DNA of 64,000 bases from Marsupella aquatica (taxonomy: Eukaryota > Marchantiophyta): NCBI GenBank assembly GCA_973895155.1, contig OZ316891.1, forward strand, positions 26,970,001 to 27,034,000, in the 5' to 3' direction. Positions 12,096-24,547 of this stretch are shown here, in pieces; position 1 is the stretch's first letter; every line of letters begins with the position of its first letter. Under the pieces are notes generated by a model that saw only the letters and a list, made by a program, of their open reading frames with translations, made no database searches and was not told the DNA's origin. The position numbers and the translations under genes are program-made.

Positions 12096-13664
12096 TTTTG
12101 GTCAAATCATGAAACGGAGCTGTTAGTTACTGCGTTCGGTCAACACACCATGACACTGAAGCTTTTCAGAATGAGATGCTCTTATTACAGCAATACCCAT
12201 GAATGCCATGATCACCAGTTACAGAACTACAGTGTAATGTTATGGGAATATACTCTGAAATAATGTTCGCTTGGTGTCCGGTGGCGGGTGGCACTTCTGA
12301 CGAGTCATCAGAGCATCTTGTCAAACTTTTTTGTGTGGTGTCCACTGTCGACACTGCATATTTTCAATGATTACTTGAGTTGCGATTAGTAGACTGTTTA
12401 GTCAACGGGAGTTTACATCTACTTTTAATGATTGGATTAGATGGTTATTATCCGATGTAAATATGTAATGCTAGTGAACACTGAAAAGCTCGTGACAAAC
12501 TCGAGGGCCAACTTCATTGCCATTATTGTCATTTCTAACGTTGGGCACGCTTACCATCGTGCACCACGCAGATATAGTATGCTAGTGATATTATGTTCTT
12601 GGGATGGGCCGGCTGTAATGCTACTGTAGTGGTATAATATATGTGAAAGATATCATCCTCGTCATAACTAATTCCCTTTGTGGCGTATCTGTAAAGGTTG
12701 AGAAACCAACTGGCTGTGCTTAGTTGGCCAGAGGATGAGCCTAGAACTAGAGATCCAAGGTTCAATCCCCACATGCAAGGGTGAGTGTGTGTGGTGTAGT
12801 GTTGTGAGTACTAGAGTAGTAGTTTTTCCTTAGCCCTGGCTGGTTAGCTTTGGGTTCTGGTTCAATCTTCCTGGACCTGGGTATTTGTGGGCTACCCTAC
12901 GGAGGTGCATGCTCCTGATGTCTATCCTCTGTTGGATGGATTTCAAATTTCAAGACAAAAAGAAATCATTGTCATTATTATAATATCAATCTCCCTGTAT
13001 CTTAATTGTTGCCAACAGCTATGCACTGTGATTAAGTTGCCTTTAGGAGGAATATATAATAGTCGGCCTCAGCCATGGCTCCATCGCCTACTTACACGCA
13101 CATGGGAGAACAAAGGCATGATATTCGTGTTCTTCCGCGTGACGGAGCTGGCTGCATGTCCGTGACGTACATGCGAGCTCAGAATTAAGTCTACTTTTGT
13201 CACATGCTCTGCAAATCAGCTCCGGTCTGTGGTGTTCTTTCAGTTTGCGTGGTAAAGTCTGCCCTTCGCAACCGAAAACAAACAAAAAATAACAGATCTC
13301 TTGATGACCCAATGCTGTTGTAAAGCGCTGGACGAGCTGTAAGTAATAAGGTTGTATTTGCGTCATGGTATACAACCTGTGCAGCTGCAATCGGAATTGA
13401 TTATAGCTTTACTAGCCTAGATCAGATTTGTACCGTGAGCTGCGCAGCCACGGCAATTCTGATGCTTTAAATTCTGCAACGAAGGACACAGGCGCTACGA
13501 CAGTGCTGGGCTCCAGAAGGCCACAACCCACTGGAGATGCAGGGATAACGCCCCCTTCCAATCATTTGTAGAAGGGGATTCACAATTGTAAGTGAGAGCT
13601 GGGAAGGCAGAGCGAAGGTGTTTTACACTGCAATTTGAGTGCTGCATGCCCGAGATCAGTGACA

Positions 13665-16600
13665 ATGAGTTATCAAGCTCGAGAAGTTGGAGAATGGCGG
13701 AAGGCTTCGATGTGGGTGGAAATCGGGATGCAAGTCTCAATAGCTTGGCCCATGATTCTGACCAGTCTGGTTGCATACGGGATCATAGTTTCTTCGATCA
13801 TGTTTGTGGGTCACTTGGGAGAGCTGGAGCTGTCCAGCGCATCATTTGCCAACTCTTTGGCGAGCATCACGGGACTCACTGTGATGGTAAGTTAACGATC
13901 TATGTACATCTTCTTCCTTAGTTAGCGAGGATTCATTTCATACCGATTCTCTCAAATTGCCATGCCAAATCTCTCCAACATAGAAACAAGTTCCGGCCTC
14001 TTTGAAGAATGGGCCTCATCTATGCAGTGGCCTGGCGGGCCTTGCTTGTGAGATCGTTCAGGCCTTCGTGAGGAACTCGTGAGCCTCCAGAATGGCAAGC
14101 TTAATTCTGAATTTGGTTAAAATTTCTCTCCAAGATCCTTGAGCCTTGTGATTGAGGTAGATCGAGCATCTGATTGACTTCATCATAACAGCTAGTCCAG
14201 CTGTTGACATGTTACCTTTGATCTCGTATGTGCAGCAAGGGTTAGGGAGCGCGCTGGAAACATTATGTGGACAGGCTTTTGGGGCTAAGAGCTACCATCT
14301 GCTGGGCAAGTACTTGCAAGCTGCCGCTGTTGTGGAAGTGGTGATCGGCATTCCAATCAGCGTTGTGTGGTGGTATATGGACACCATACTCATCTCGTTG
14401 GGGCAAGATCCAGCCATTGCCACAATGTCTGGAGTGTACCTTCGAACAATGATTCCAGCTCTGTTCGCAGCTGCTATCACTCAGCCCCTCATCAAATATC
14501 TTCAGACCCAGAGCGTAGTTTTGCCGATGATGGTCTGCTCTGTCGTTACGTTTGTGATTCACGTTCCCATTGCCTACTTCCTAGTTTTCAAGACGACATT
14601 CGGAGGTTTTCGCGGAGGTGCAATTGCAGTTGACATATCGTATTGGGGTCTGCTGCTCCAACTCATCGGCTACACCGTATGGAGGAACCGAGCTAGTGCG
14701 GGACACAAGACATGGAATGGCTTCAGTGCAGATGCCTTTAGTTTTGTCTTCCCTTTCCTGAGGCTGGCCGTGCCATCCACTCTAATGCTATGGTAAGTCG
14801 TCCCGTTTGTCAATGTTTGTAGACATTGCTTACACTCATGTTGAATTCTGAACATTTTTGCTTGCATCCGAAGCAATCGACGACTGTAGTTCAAGTTCCA
14901 GACAGATACCAAATGGCTTACAGATCAGGACATTAGTGGCGCCACCCCACAATCATGAATTGCGGTGGTCACTTCACGGTTAAATGATTGCATTACCAAG
15001 ATTTTGTGTGATCTGGTTAGGATTGGTAGTCTGTAAAAATCTGGATCCCTGTGCAGCATGCAGTTCTGGGGGTTCGAGATTCTCACCTTCCTTTCCGGGC
15101 TACTTCCCAACCCACAGCTGCAGCTCTCATTTCTTTCCATCATGTATGATTTCAACTCATCTCTTCCAGTGAATCTCTCGCATCTTATTGGTAATTGTTC
15201 ATATTTCATTGCTCGCCAAATTTATTCCTCCTTGAAGACTGATTTATTGGGTACAAGTTTGGACGACTTAGAATTCTCGAGTTGATCATGATACAATTGT
15301 TTGCAGTGTGCAAGAGTTCATGGAATACTTGCTTCATGTAAATTCCTACTGAAGTCTTTTACATACTCTACTTGTCTTGCAGGCTCAATACGGGCGGCCT
15401 GATATTTACCATACCATTTGGATTAAGTGCAGCTGCAAGGTTTACTCTCTTATTCACCTTTTGTGTTCTTGGTCTCAATAGATGTGCAGTTACCGTTTAC
15501 TCTCTTGTCTACCTTTCGTGTTCACGGTCTCAAGAGATGTACAGTCACTTGTACAATTCGGGTTTTATTACTTACGGTAGGGCTCTGCTCCCCCGTAAAT
15601 TGTTAATTCGGTGAGTCAATTCGTATGGCTACATCTGTGTTGACCATAAGAACATATTTCCCCGTACTCACGCCAAGACCAATGTGGCATTCTGGAAGGC
15701 CAACCATGTACACCTTCGTGAGCTCATTCGGCCAACTTATGCCCAGTCTTTCGTGAGGTAGCAGTACACTCATCTGTCGCCAGGCCTGATCTGACGCTTC
15801 TCTTCATCTTCGCCCTTATGTTTTCCGGGGGCTAACAATCTTCCTTGTTGCGCAGTACAAGAGTGGCCAACGAGCTTGGAGCTCATAATCCAGATGCTGC
15901 AAAGTCAGCGGTACGCGTAGCTGTGGGGATTTCAGCGGTTCAAGTGGCAATCGTCGGATCAAGCGTTTTGATCTTCGGCAATTTGTGGACAAGGTCTTTC
16001 AGTAACGCTGAAGAAGTGATAGAATACACCTCCTCAGGAATACGGCTTCTTGCCTTGACCGCTTTTTTTGATGGCGTTCAAGGAGTTCTATCAGGTCAGG
16101 TCAGTGAATGCATGCACTCGCGTAGTAGCGTGACATGTACCCCACTCGGTCTATGTCCTCAGTAAGCACGTTTTGACGATGCAAACGAGTTTTCTTTACT
16201 CTTCGTGTGGTAGGAATCTTAGGTTAGCTCCCAGTTCATCAACTGGAAAACAATAGATGCATCAAGGAACTCAGGTCCGAGAATATCGGTCTAGTCAAGG
16301 GAACGTGTCTGTAAAAGGAGCTTGCCTAGGAATATAACCAAATTAATTAAGATAATCCACTCCCGTAAAGCTGAACAGTACTTTGATAGGAAAAATAAGA
16401 CTTTTCGTGACTGTAAGAAGCTTCCCTAGGAATTGGTAATTGATCTAGAAAGAAACATAGCCAACAAACCTAGCAGCTTAAACTATGAAAGCTCTGTGCA
16501 GGTGTGGGAAGGGGGTGTGGACGGCAAGACCTTTGTGCAACTGTGAACGTCGCATCCGTCTATGGAGTTGGACTGCCTGCTGGTCTCCTGCTAGGATTTG

Positions 16601-17175
16601 TTTTCCACTATGGCGCTAAGGTAGCAGCTGAAATTATTCACAAATTTCCTTTGCTTACTCTGGCTGAGCTGCCTAGACTCACGAAGTTTCTTCTCTGTTG
16701 ACAGCAAGCGACATTCAAGATATTCGTGCAATGCATCAGAAGTTGAAAACAAGATGTACTAGTAGTATAAATGGTTGAGGCATATCTATGAAATTCAGTT
16801 TTAAAATGACTGGTAGAAGAGGAGTACTCCCTAACGTTTGCAATGTTTAACACATTCCAATTCCTGATTGCAGGGGCTATACATAGGAAGTCAGACTGGT
16901 CTGTTCGCTTACACTTGTAGCGTTGTAATTGTAATACTCACAACCAATTGGGTCAAAACGGTGAGCAAAACTCCTCCCATTTCTGAAGCATTAATCGGGC
17001 AAGATAATTTGTCTTCTGAGAGTCCCTATGCAAGTTATCTGTCGATCTCATCTAGGAGTAGCCCAACGAGTTGCTTTAATATTATAGGCACTGTTCTCCA
17101 CATGAAACTAGAATTTCAAACCCTGGATTTCACTTCCAATTAATTGTCCTGCAGTCAAAGGGAGTGAAACCGTAA
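13665..17175 (+). CDS. MATE-family efflux transporter (DTX-type), eight exons
   Basis: Multidrug and toxic compound extrusion family transporter, a membrane cation-coupled antiporter that exports organic acids, flavonoids or other metabolites in plants. The substrate cannot be read from sequence. Proposed exons: 13,665-13,886; 14,236-14,792; 15,057-15,143; 15,383-15,439; 15,856-16,094; 16,502-16,620; 16,874-16,960; 17,155-17,175. All introns are GT-AG and all phases agree, giving about 462 residues, normal for the family. Signatures are MFVGHLGELELSSASFANS near residues 45-65, LETLCGQAFGAK at 81-92, the GLLPNPQ segment, IPFGLSAAAS, TRVANELGAHNPDAA and FDGVQGVLSG joined to VGRGCGRQD. About 12 hydrophobic segments are expected. 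The ATG at 13,665 is used because the frame above it lacks another ATG. If the last intron is retained, the protein ends at 17,143 with about 516 residues. No lesion was seen. Confidence 0.92.
15440..15550 (+). repeat. Tandem duplication inside MATE intron 4
   Basis: Directly after the exon 4 donor, a unit of about 55 bp occurs twice. Each copy has GTTTACTCTCTT, then CACCTTTTGTGTTC or TACCTTTCGTGTTC, then GGTCTCAANAGATGTNCAGT. The first copy spans the exon 4/intron 4 edge, so a decoy donor-like GTTTAC recurs at the second copy. Confidence 0.65.
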
Positions 17176-20100
17176 AGCAGAATACGACTGTATGCCTAAG
17201 AAATCCTATATCTAGGAATGTAGTCAACCTAAAACTTTGATCTCAACAAATCTTGAATAGTTACAGGATTTCAAGTAGAAAAGGAATAGGAAATGAAGCC
17301 AGTTATGACTAAGTCGATCTGTGTTGGAAGGTGTCACAGCTCCGGTAACACATGTAATGTGCACAAAATGTGGCTATCGCTAACCAATCAAAACCCGCCG
17401 TCAACAAGAATCACCTGCTTGTCAATTGAACCCGCTAGTACAGCTTCATCAATGTAGAGCATTTCTGAGCTCGAGATGATTACTTTGCTGGGTGTTATTT
17501 AAACACCGTATTGCAACGTCCGACGAAGCCTGGTCTTGCTTGACCAAACAACCTTCCTCTAAAGTCGTCCAAGAAACTGAGTTCTGTGTCGCATTCCACA
17601 ACTTTGCCAACAGGAACTTAATTAGCAAACCTCTGGTTGTGGCAAATTGGACAGTTGGTAGACTCAAGACTGTTGACTAATCTCTGAAAGTTCACCAAAG
17701 TTCTACTTTAGTATCCCGTTAGAATTCAATTTGAAATGAACCACCATTGGAATGTCACTCTCGAGTATGTGTACTGAATTTTGTTGTTTTGATGGATGCT
17801 TAACAGGCAGATCAGATTCAAGATCGGCTATCTGAATCCAGAGTACCACTGCTGCTGCCAGAGTGAACATTTTTCAACTTCAGGTATTTATACCACCAGC
17901 TATACAGCATTATTCAAAAGCTGGGTTGTAGCATACAGCTCGTGGGTGCTTACAGAGCAGGTTGCTCTTATTTTTTCGGATCATTAAAATGACCTATTTA
18001 GAGAAGTGTTAGTTAGGTATATTTTTAAAAGCCAATGGCCTTATCATATGGTCATTCAAGGACCTCCCTCTCAATTTTTCCAGGAAGGAGCTCATATTAT
18101 TGTTGTCGCCTCACATGGTGTGAAGGAGGGTCTTGATTTGTGACCGACATGGAATGCCTATTCAATAGCCAGTAAGAGTAACCGCCCAAGTAGTTCCCGT
18201 AACTATCTTGGGCAGAAGCTCTTCTCCAATCAGTCGTTCATTCTCCTTGCTACAGGTTTCCTACTAACACGCAAACCAACAGTCAAAAATCAAGAGCGCT
18301 CGTACCTAGCAATGTACTGCACTGTCCTCGTCAAATCTGGTTCAAACAATATGTAAACGCGGTGCATATCCCTCTTCTTGAGCCCTCGGAAGATGTGCAC
18401 CTTCAAGAGCTTTTCGTGGGATTAGGTCTCCAATGCTACAATTGAGATTCCCTTCCATCACACCGTCATTCCATGTCCACTCTGTTTCTCGTTACTCCTC
18501 CATTCACGCCCATACGGCCTATCAAAAAAACTTCTATCAACGCTTTACTCCCCTCCTTCCACAGACCTCGCCCAATGACAGGCCTTTGTCAAAATTCTTG
18601 CTCCCCCCCCCCCCCCCCTTCCTTATTCCACTCCGAGCCCACATGATCTACTCTCCCGTTTCCTGTAAATCACCCAGGAGTAGGGAATTGTCGGTTAGCA
18701 TGTCAAGTCGGTGATCTTAAGCACTCAGCTCGAGCACTCTCTTCTGCATGCTGCATTGTTCACAACTCCCTCGCATTGGCACTGCTCTCCGAAGGGCGGT
18801 TCACAACTCCCTCGCATTTGCATTGCTCTCCGAAGGGCATAGAAGAACAACAGATTTACTAAAAAAGCGTCAACAAATTCCAGAGAGGACCAGTGAAGAT
18901 CTAAGGAAACTCTCCCATGAACAGCTCCCATAACTGAAAACCTACACGGAAAGGAAGCTCGAGTTTGCAGTAATCTCTAAGGGCCAATACTCAGCGTGGC
19001 TAAACTCCATCGTGACAATACGAGTAGCCTTTAAGGTCTGGGCCTTTCTGTGCACAGTAACAGCTCTAAACGTGATACTCAAGGTGAAGTGAATATTGGA
19101 CGCCTCCATTTAGTCCATTTAGTGTGACAGCATTGGGCATCTGATTTCACCCAGATAGTGGGGCAGCGCCCCAAACTGCTCTGTTCGAGAGAAATCAAGG
19201 TGATCCTAGCGTGACTTCACTCTACCTTGAGAGATATGACTATCCTTCAATTCCGGGCCCTTCTGGACCCGAAACAACTCTGAGAGATGACTCAGAATTC
19301 TCATTTCCTCGGTTGAGATTTACTCGGTTGAGATTTACAAAGGCTTGAGGGAGAAAAGACTCCTAAATGATGTCAGTCATTGACTAATATATCAGCGATT
19401 TATATTATGATGTAGTCGACCCCTCACCCTTGTCTAGTGTGACAATCGAAATTGAGTGTAAGTGACCCTCCTATGTTGCTCACTTGTGAGCTGTACCAAG
19501 CTTTTCAGTTAGCCAGAGGGGTAGCCTTTTGGGATTCTGATCCTGGAGTTTTCCCTTGTTGCCCCCCCACTCCTTTTGTTATTGGTTCTCTTGCCTTCGC
19601 AATCTGTCTCCCGGTTGGTGCCTTTGTTTTTTGGAGGTGTGAAATACATAATGGGAGTACTTTTCCCTTCATTTCTAGAATGGGTCTCAAGCTTTAAAAC
19701 CTCCCCAAGAAAACAAAGAATATGTGTCATCCAGAATAGATCGGAGGTACCTTTCCCACTTGCTCCGCAATGGATCTCAACCCTTAAAAGTCATGTAAAA
19801 CCTCCTTGAGATAACAATTACTTGTGGACCATGTCCTTGTGTGTGCCTAAATGCTCGTAAGCAAGCTAATTGGGGTCTGAAGCTAGAGATATTGTATGCT
19901 CCAAGGAAACAAGAGATAAGGCTAGCAAGGCAAACCCCTGGTACAAGTAAAGGAAACATTATTGATAGCAGTCGTCCCATTAATTCCACATTATGCTCCA
20001 CATACTCAAGAATCCAGAATATTAACATCAGTACACACTATTGAGCCACAAATTTGCAACATTTGTAATTCTCAGATACATTGATCATTGAAAACTTGTA

Positions 20101-20325
20101 GGATTATACAAACAGAGTGCAAAATAAGGATGAAAATCTTTCCTGGAAATCAGGATAGTACAAATCTTTATCAGGTGAGAATGGTAGCCCCCAAGCAATT
20201 TGAAAGAAGAGTCAAACACATTTCATGTTGTGCACAAACTTATTCACAATCCCCAGGATCCACATTATCCAAAACAGAGCTCCTACTTGGATCACTACTA
20301 GTCTTCCAGTTGTTTAACTTGGCCA
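17176..20325. other. Intergenic stretch downstream of the MATE gene
   Basis: No frame here shows recognisable motifs. It contains a C-run at about 18,603-18,618 and a 41-bp tandem duplication (18,758-18,798 and 18,799-18,839, unit beginning GTTCACAACTCCCTCGCATT). A short CTCGGTTGAGATTTA duplication lies near 19,309-19,340. Confidence 0.45.
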
Positions 20326-20427
20326 ACTCATCTACATATCGCCAAACACTATCAACCTCATCATCTATAACCATGGACTCATCTACATATTGCCAAACAC
20401 TATCAACCTCATCATCTATAACCATGG
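20326..20427. repeat. 51-bp tandem duplication
   Basis: Two adjacent nearly identical copies (20,326-20,376 and 20,377-20,427), each beginning ACTCATCTACATAT and ending CTATAACCATGG, with a single C/T difference seen. On the minus strand the 51-bp unit keeps frame and encodes a repeated SMVIDDEVDSVWQYVDE-type peptide within a 64-codon frame (20,240-20,431), so it might be a relic of a coding repeat. The frame is too short to call a gene. Confidence 0.7.
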
Positions 20428-21339
20428 ACAATATATGTTCTTTTGAACTCTTCAGTCCAACTGGGGACCTTTACCCTCCCACGTCAAAGCCACAAGTGCC
20501 TCGTCTATCAGTTTTGCAGACCTTTCAGTGTAGGAAGAAACGCAAAGGCCTTATATGAAGTCACCACTAAAGATTCTTTGATTTCACTCCAAAGACAAAA
20601 CCCCTGATCATCAGAAAACCAATCCATGGTCCTATCCCTGAAGCAATCACCACCATCGTATGCAGAACTCATGCCCAAATGTTTTGCGAAGAACAATAAA
20701 AACACCAAAATGAGACTCTGAATATGATCAAGGCAAAGTACTTTACTCCAGATTGTACTCATCTTTATTGGTTCAGGCTCCGATTAGTTGTTGACTGCCC
20801 AACATTGGCATCAACAAGTGAAAACTCTTAATCCAAACACACACCCGGCCCTGCTTTATCGTCCAGTCTTCTCTTCAACGATCAGCTTTGCTTTCTGGAA
20901 TGCCTCTCCAAAGAGTCCTTTGGACTTTTTTGGTAAGACTATGGAGAGTGCCCCTATCTTCCACCCCAACTATGAATCAGCCACAATACTCTCCAGCCTC
21001 AAAAGAACTCCTATCACAAATTGTCCAATCTATGACAATTATATCCTTAGGTTTTGTTAGAAAATTTCCAGAATGGCTTTCATAAACCCAACTGACAATC
21101 TGCTTGATCATTCAAATGCTAATTATCCAGAACTAGGATCAATCTTTGGGTAGCAAAGTCTCAGCATTGTTTTTTGGAATACATCCTCCGAAGACATGAG
21201 GGGAACATATGCAAGGTCATTTGGAATTTTTGCTTTAAACTCCACTCGACAAAAGACATCCAGAATGATCGAGCTTACATACGTGAATCCAACAATCAAA
21301 TAAAAATAATAACATGGCCTCTAATGTTAGTTAGGTCGC

Positions 21340-21806
21340 TAGCCAAAACCAAGAGGATGAGCCACTTTACTCTCCCCAATGCCAGAGTATATCAATTACT
21401 GTGAACGAAAGGCAGTGACTCCACCCGACTCAACAGAATCGAGTCCCTTTATCTCTCTGATATGGAGTGGAGTAAACTTTGGAACTCGCTGTGGTTGTCA
21501 GATCTCCCCACGAAATCTCGTACATTTATCTGAAGAGTGATCCCACAAGGGCTTTTCACTAATGTCCGGGCACCTAAGATGGGTAAGAGTGATGGAACCT
21601 GTGGTCTGTGCACTAACGTTCCTGAGACCATTCCACATATTCTTCACATGCAAGCTAGCGAGAAAAGGTTGGGAACTGGTCGCCAGAACTTTTCCATATC
21701 TGATCACCTGGCCTGCTTGTGATCTGGAATCTCTGATGGAGGCCTTTTCTGGACACACTCTTGCCCGCTCCCTGATAGTTTTCATGGTTTATCAAGTACT
21801 ATAGAA
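21340..21806 (+). mobile_element. LINE ORF2 C-terminal fragment
   Basis: Degenerate plus-strand copy of the region after the reverse transcriptase of the plant LINEs in this window. Recognisable segments are RMSHFTLPNARVYQLL (compare RMNRFDLTNARAYELL in LINE B), WSKLWNSLWLSDLPTKSRTF, PQGLFTNVRAPKMGKSDGTC and GLCTNVPETIPHI. The last two correspond to the zinc-finger-like zf-RVT segment. In-frame stops occur after ARVYQLL and after RTFI, and a frameshift follows HIL. It is a dead 5'-truncated fragment. Its 3' side runs directly into the purine-rich array. Confidence 0.75.
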
Positions 21807-21825
21807 TACTAGCTCAGTACCCGTG

Positions 21826-22930
21826 CATTGCAAAAAAGATGTCATGTTGCCCAAGATGTTGTTAAGAAAATAAATGTCGTGTCCTCTAAGATGTCGTTAA
21901 GACAAAAATATGTTGTGTTGCCCAAGATGTCGTTAAGAAAGAAAATGTCGTGTCGCCCAACTGAAGATGTCATGAAGAAAAAAATGTCATGTCGCCCAAT
22001 GTGTCATTAATAAAGAAAAAAGATATCGTGTCACCCAAGATGTTGTTAAGAAAAAAGATGTTGTGACACCCAAGATGTACTTAAGAAAAATGATATTGTG
22101 TCACCCAAGATGTCCTTTTAAAACAAAAGATATCATGTCAACCAAGATATTGTTAAGAAAAAGAATGTTGTGGCACCCAATATGTCCTTAAGAAAAGAAA
22201 TGCCACATTGCCCAAGATGTCGTTAAGTAAAAAAGACGTTGTTAAGACAAAAGTTGCATAAAAGATGGTGTGGTGAGAAAAAGATGTTGAGGTGAAAATA
22301 GATGTTGAGGTGAGAAAAAGGAGTTGAAGTGAGAAAAAGATGTCAAGGAGAGAAATGTTGAGGTGAGAAAAAGATGTTGAGGTGAACAAAGATGTTAATG
22401 AGAAAAAGAGATGTTGAGCTAAGAAAAAGAAGTAGAGCAAAAACTCCCGCAAAAACTATGTCAAAGAGAGAAAAGATGACGATGTGAGAAAAATATGTGA
22501 AGATGAGGAAAAGATGTTGAGGGTGAGGGAAAGATGTTGTGGTGAGATAAAGATGTCAAGGTGAGAAACAGGTAGGATGTCGAGGTGAAAACAAATGTCA
22601 ATGAGAAAAAGAGATGTTGAGGTGAGACAAAGAAGTCAAGGTGAAGAAAAGATGTCGAGGAAAGAAAAAACATGGTGAGGTGAGAAAAAGACGTTTAGGA
22701 GAGAAAATATGTCGAGGGTGAGGGAAAGATGTTGTGGTGAGATAAAGATGTCAAGGTGAGAAAAGATGTCAAGTCAGGTGAGAAAATATATCGAGGAGAG
22801 AAACAAAAATCAAGGACCTAAACGATGTTGAGGGTGAAAAAAAATTGTCGTGAGATAAATATGTCCATGTGAGAAAAAATGGCAAGATGAGAAAAATATG
22901 TCAAGGCAAGGTAGAGTTGTTGTGGTGGTG
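21826..22930. repeat. Purine-rich minisatellite of AAGATGTYG units
   Basis: About 1.1 kb of imperfect tandem units. The first part (to about 22,260) repeats a unit of roughly 35-40 bp that combines a GTCGCCCAAGATGT-like block with CGTTAAGAAAAAA. The second part repeats a shorter unit of about 18-20 bp like GAGAAAAAGATGTTGAGGT. The plus strand of the second part is very strongly A+G rich. Just outside the left edge is CCCGTGCATTGCA (21,820-21,832) and just outside the right edge is CTCGTGCACTGCACA. Minus-strand frames give repetitive TSFSHLDIF-like peptides and are not genes. Confidence 0.75.
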
Positions 22931-22959
22931 TGCAACAACTCGTGCACTGCACATAGAAA

Positions 22960-23645
22960 TTGGAGACTGAGATAATAGTCGCCGTAACATAGAGTCCAAG
23001 CACAACCAAGAGACAGAAAAAATTATGTTTTTATTTTAAATTTTAGAGAAATTAATATCATACATTTATTATTTATACTCGAGTCTAATTTTCAAAACTT
23101 TAAAGTTATTATCCAACTCTTTAAGTCTCAATTTTAATAATTAGTTTTTAATTAATTTTCAATTAATGTTTTTTTATCTTGGTTGGGTTTGGGTAGGCTA
23201 TGGGTAGCTTGGGCAGAGGTAATTCACATTAGTAGAGATATGGATGGATCCTATAGTTGCAGAAAAACAAATTTTTACTTAAGACCTAGGATTGTTCCCA
23301 TTTTTTCTTGATTTTATAAATAATACCATATCCATTTGTAGAGGATATGGTATATAGTGACTTATGATACTCTTGCATACAAGTTAGGTACCTTTTTTGT
23401 CTTTTGTTTCCATCGTTAGATTCTTTTTTGTGTGAAAAGTGCATGCAACAGGGTTAGTTACGTTTTTTGTTTTGTGTGTCCACCAATTGATTACTGTTTG
23501 TGTGAAAAGATTTCTTGTACTTTTTGGTTCACTCTATATTTCATTTGCTTTTGGTTTTATCCCTTATCTGTATTGATTACTATTTTTGTTGGCACTGTAT
23601 TTTTGAATGACTACCACTGTATAAAAAGGCGCAACCTTTTATTAT
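22960..23645. other. AT-rich spacer
   Basis: Very AT-rich anonymous sequence between the minisatellite and the next LINE fragment. I see no gene, RNA or clear repeat. Confidence 0.4.
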
Positions 23646-23647
23646 AG

Positions 23648-24236
23648 AAGTTAATTTGGCTTGCTAGGAATGACTGTATTTAACAATGGTAGAAAGAGAA
23701 GTTTTGATCTGCTGAAGATCTTTACAAAGATAATTGATCAACTCCATGGATTGTGTGAGGACTCTGGCCCCTGCAATTGGTGCACACGGCTGCTGAGGAC
23801 CAAGGAGGAAACTATTAAGGATTGCCTGAAATGGGTTTCTTGGGCGGAGGCACAGTTCGTCGTCTCTCTTTGCTTTATGACATCTGTTCTAAGTCTTATC
23901 TCGTCTATTGGACCGAGGTCCACTTTACTTTGCCTTTCGGCTGTTCCCTGGTTGGGATGCTTTGGGTAGAATAGGCCTATCGGGTAGTTACTTGAGCCTC
24001 GGTGGTGCTGTGTTTGTGGCATGTCATCGCCCTTGGGCTTCTTCCCCGGGTTCTTTTAGAGGCCACGTTGGAACGTATTGGGGTTCTTTAGTGGGTTCTG
24101 TTGTTGTTGGCCCGTTCGGCTTCTGCCTGCCCTCACTGGGCCTCTATGTTGCCTATTTTGGCCCCATTTCCCATAGGGTTTTGCAGGTTTTTTGTGGAAA
24201 AAAAAGAAAAACAAATCTGAAAAGCCTTGTTTAAAA
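23648..24236 (+). mobile_element. LINE 3' end fragment with 3' UTR and A-rich tail
   Basis: The first part translates to a segment like FNNGRKRSFDLLKIFTKIIDQL, preceded by LARND in another frame. It aligns with LARNAQTFDKTRHRIFDQLL of LINE B and with LGRNTHMFQAGGSRVFDLGL of LINE A. It is followed by a T/G-rich non-coding part whose style (repeated GGGCCT, TTTGGCCCC) matches the 3' UTR after LINE A at 44,446-44,640, and it ends in an A-rich tail at about 24,198-24,215. It is heavily 5'-truncated and frameshifted. Confidence 0.65.
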
Positions 24237-24294
24237 GAATGGACGTAGGAAGAAGAACGGTCATTCATCAACATCATCAGTTATCAGTTTTGAT

Positions 24295-24547
24295 GCTAAA
24301 AACATTTTGAATCTCAACTGAGTAGCTAGGATGGGGCCTTTGCACCTATGCGCATCTCAGTTGGGCAGCTGGGATTGACTCAATCTCAACTGACCTCGCT
24401 TAGATAGGCATATGGACCAAAAAATGGGGCGGAAAAAATATGTAAAAATTTGAGAAAAAAATTGAACAAAAATTGGAACTTTTTGGTGTTCGTACCGCCA
24501 ATCTCAACTGAACTAGCCAAGATGGGGTGTACGAACACCCTATAGTG
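24295..24547. mobile_element. CACTA-like transposon end with subterminal repeats
   Basis: Read on the minus strand from 24,547, the sequence starts CACTATAGGGTGTTCGTAC, which is the type of terminus that gives CACTA (EnSpm) elements their name. An 11-bp perfect inverted repeat (24,485-24,495 with 24,529-24,539) forms a hairpin next to the end. The block inside contains at least four copies of a motif like AATCTCAACTGANCTNGCTAGGATGGGG. Repeated subterminal motifs are typical of CACTA elements. The matching left end was not found, so this is an isolated or truncated end. The 3-bp duplication expected would be AAA at 24,548-24,550, which cannot be checked. Confidence 0.45.

Noticed and set aside
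14263-14912. Antisense and alternative-frame ORFs within MATE exon 2
   Set aside because: Shadows of the true coding frame; the exon 2 frame has family motifs and consistent splice phases.
20508-20762. 84-codon minus-strand frame next to the 51-bp tandem repeat
   Set aside because: Contains a plausible-looking phrase (FRDRTMDWFSDDQGFCLW) but no family match that I can name, and the adjacent 64-codon frame (20,240-20,431) is in a different context. Too weak to call a gene.
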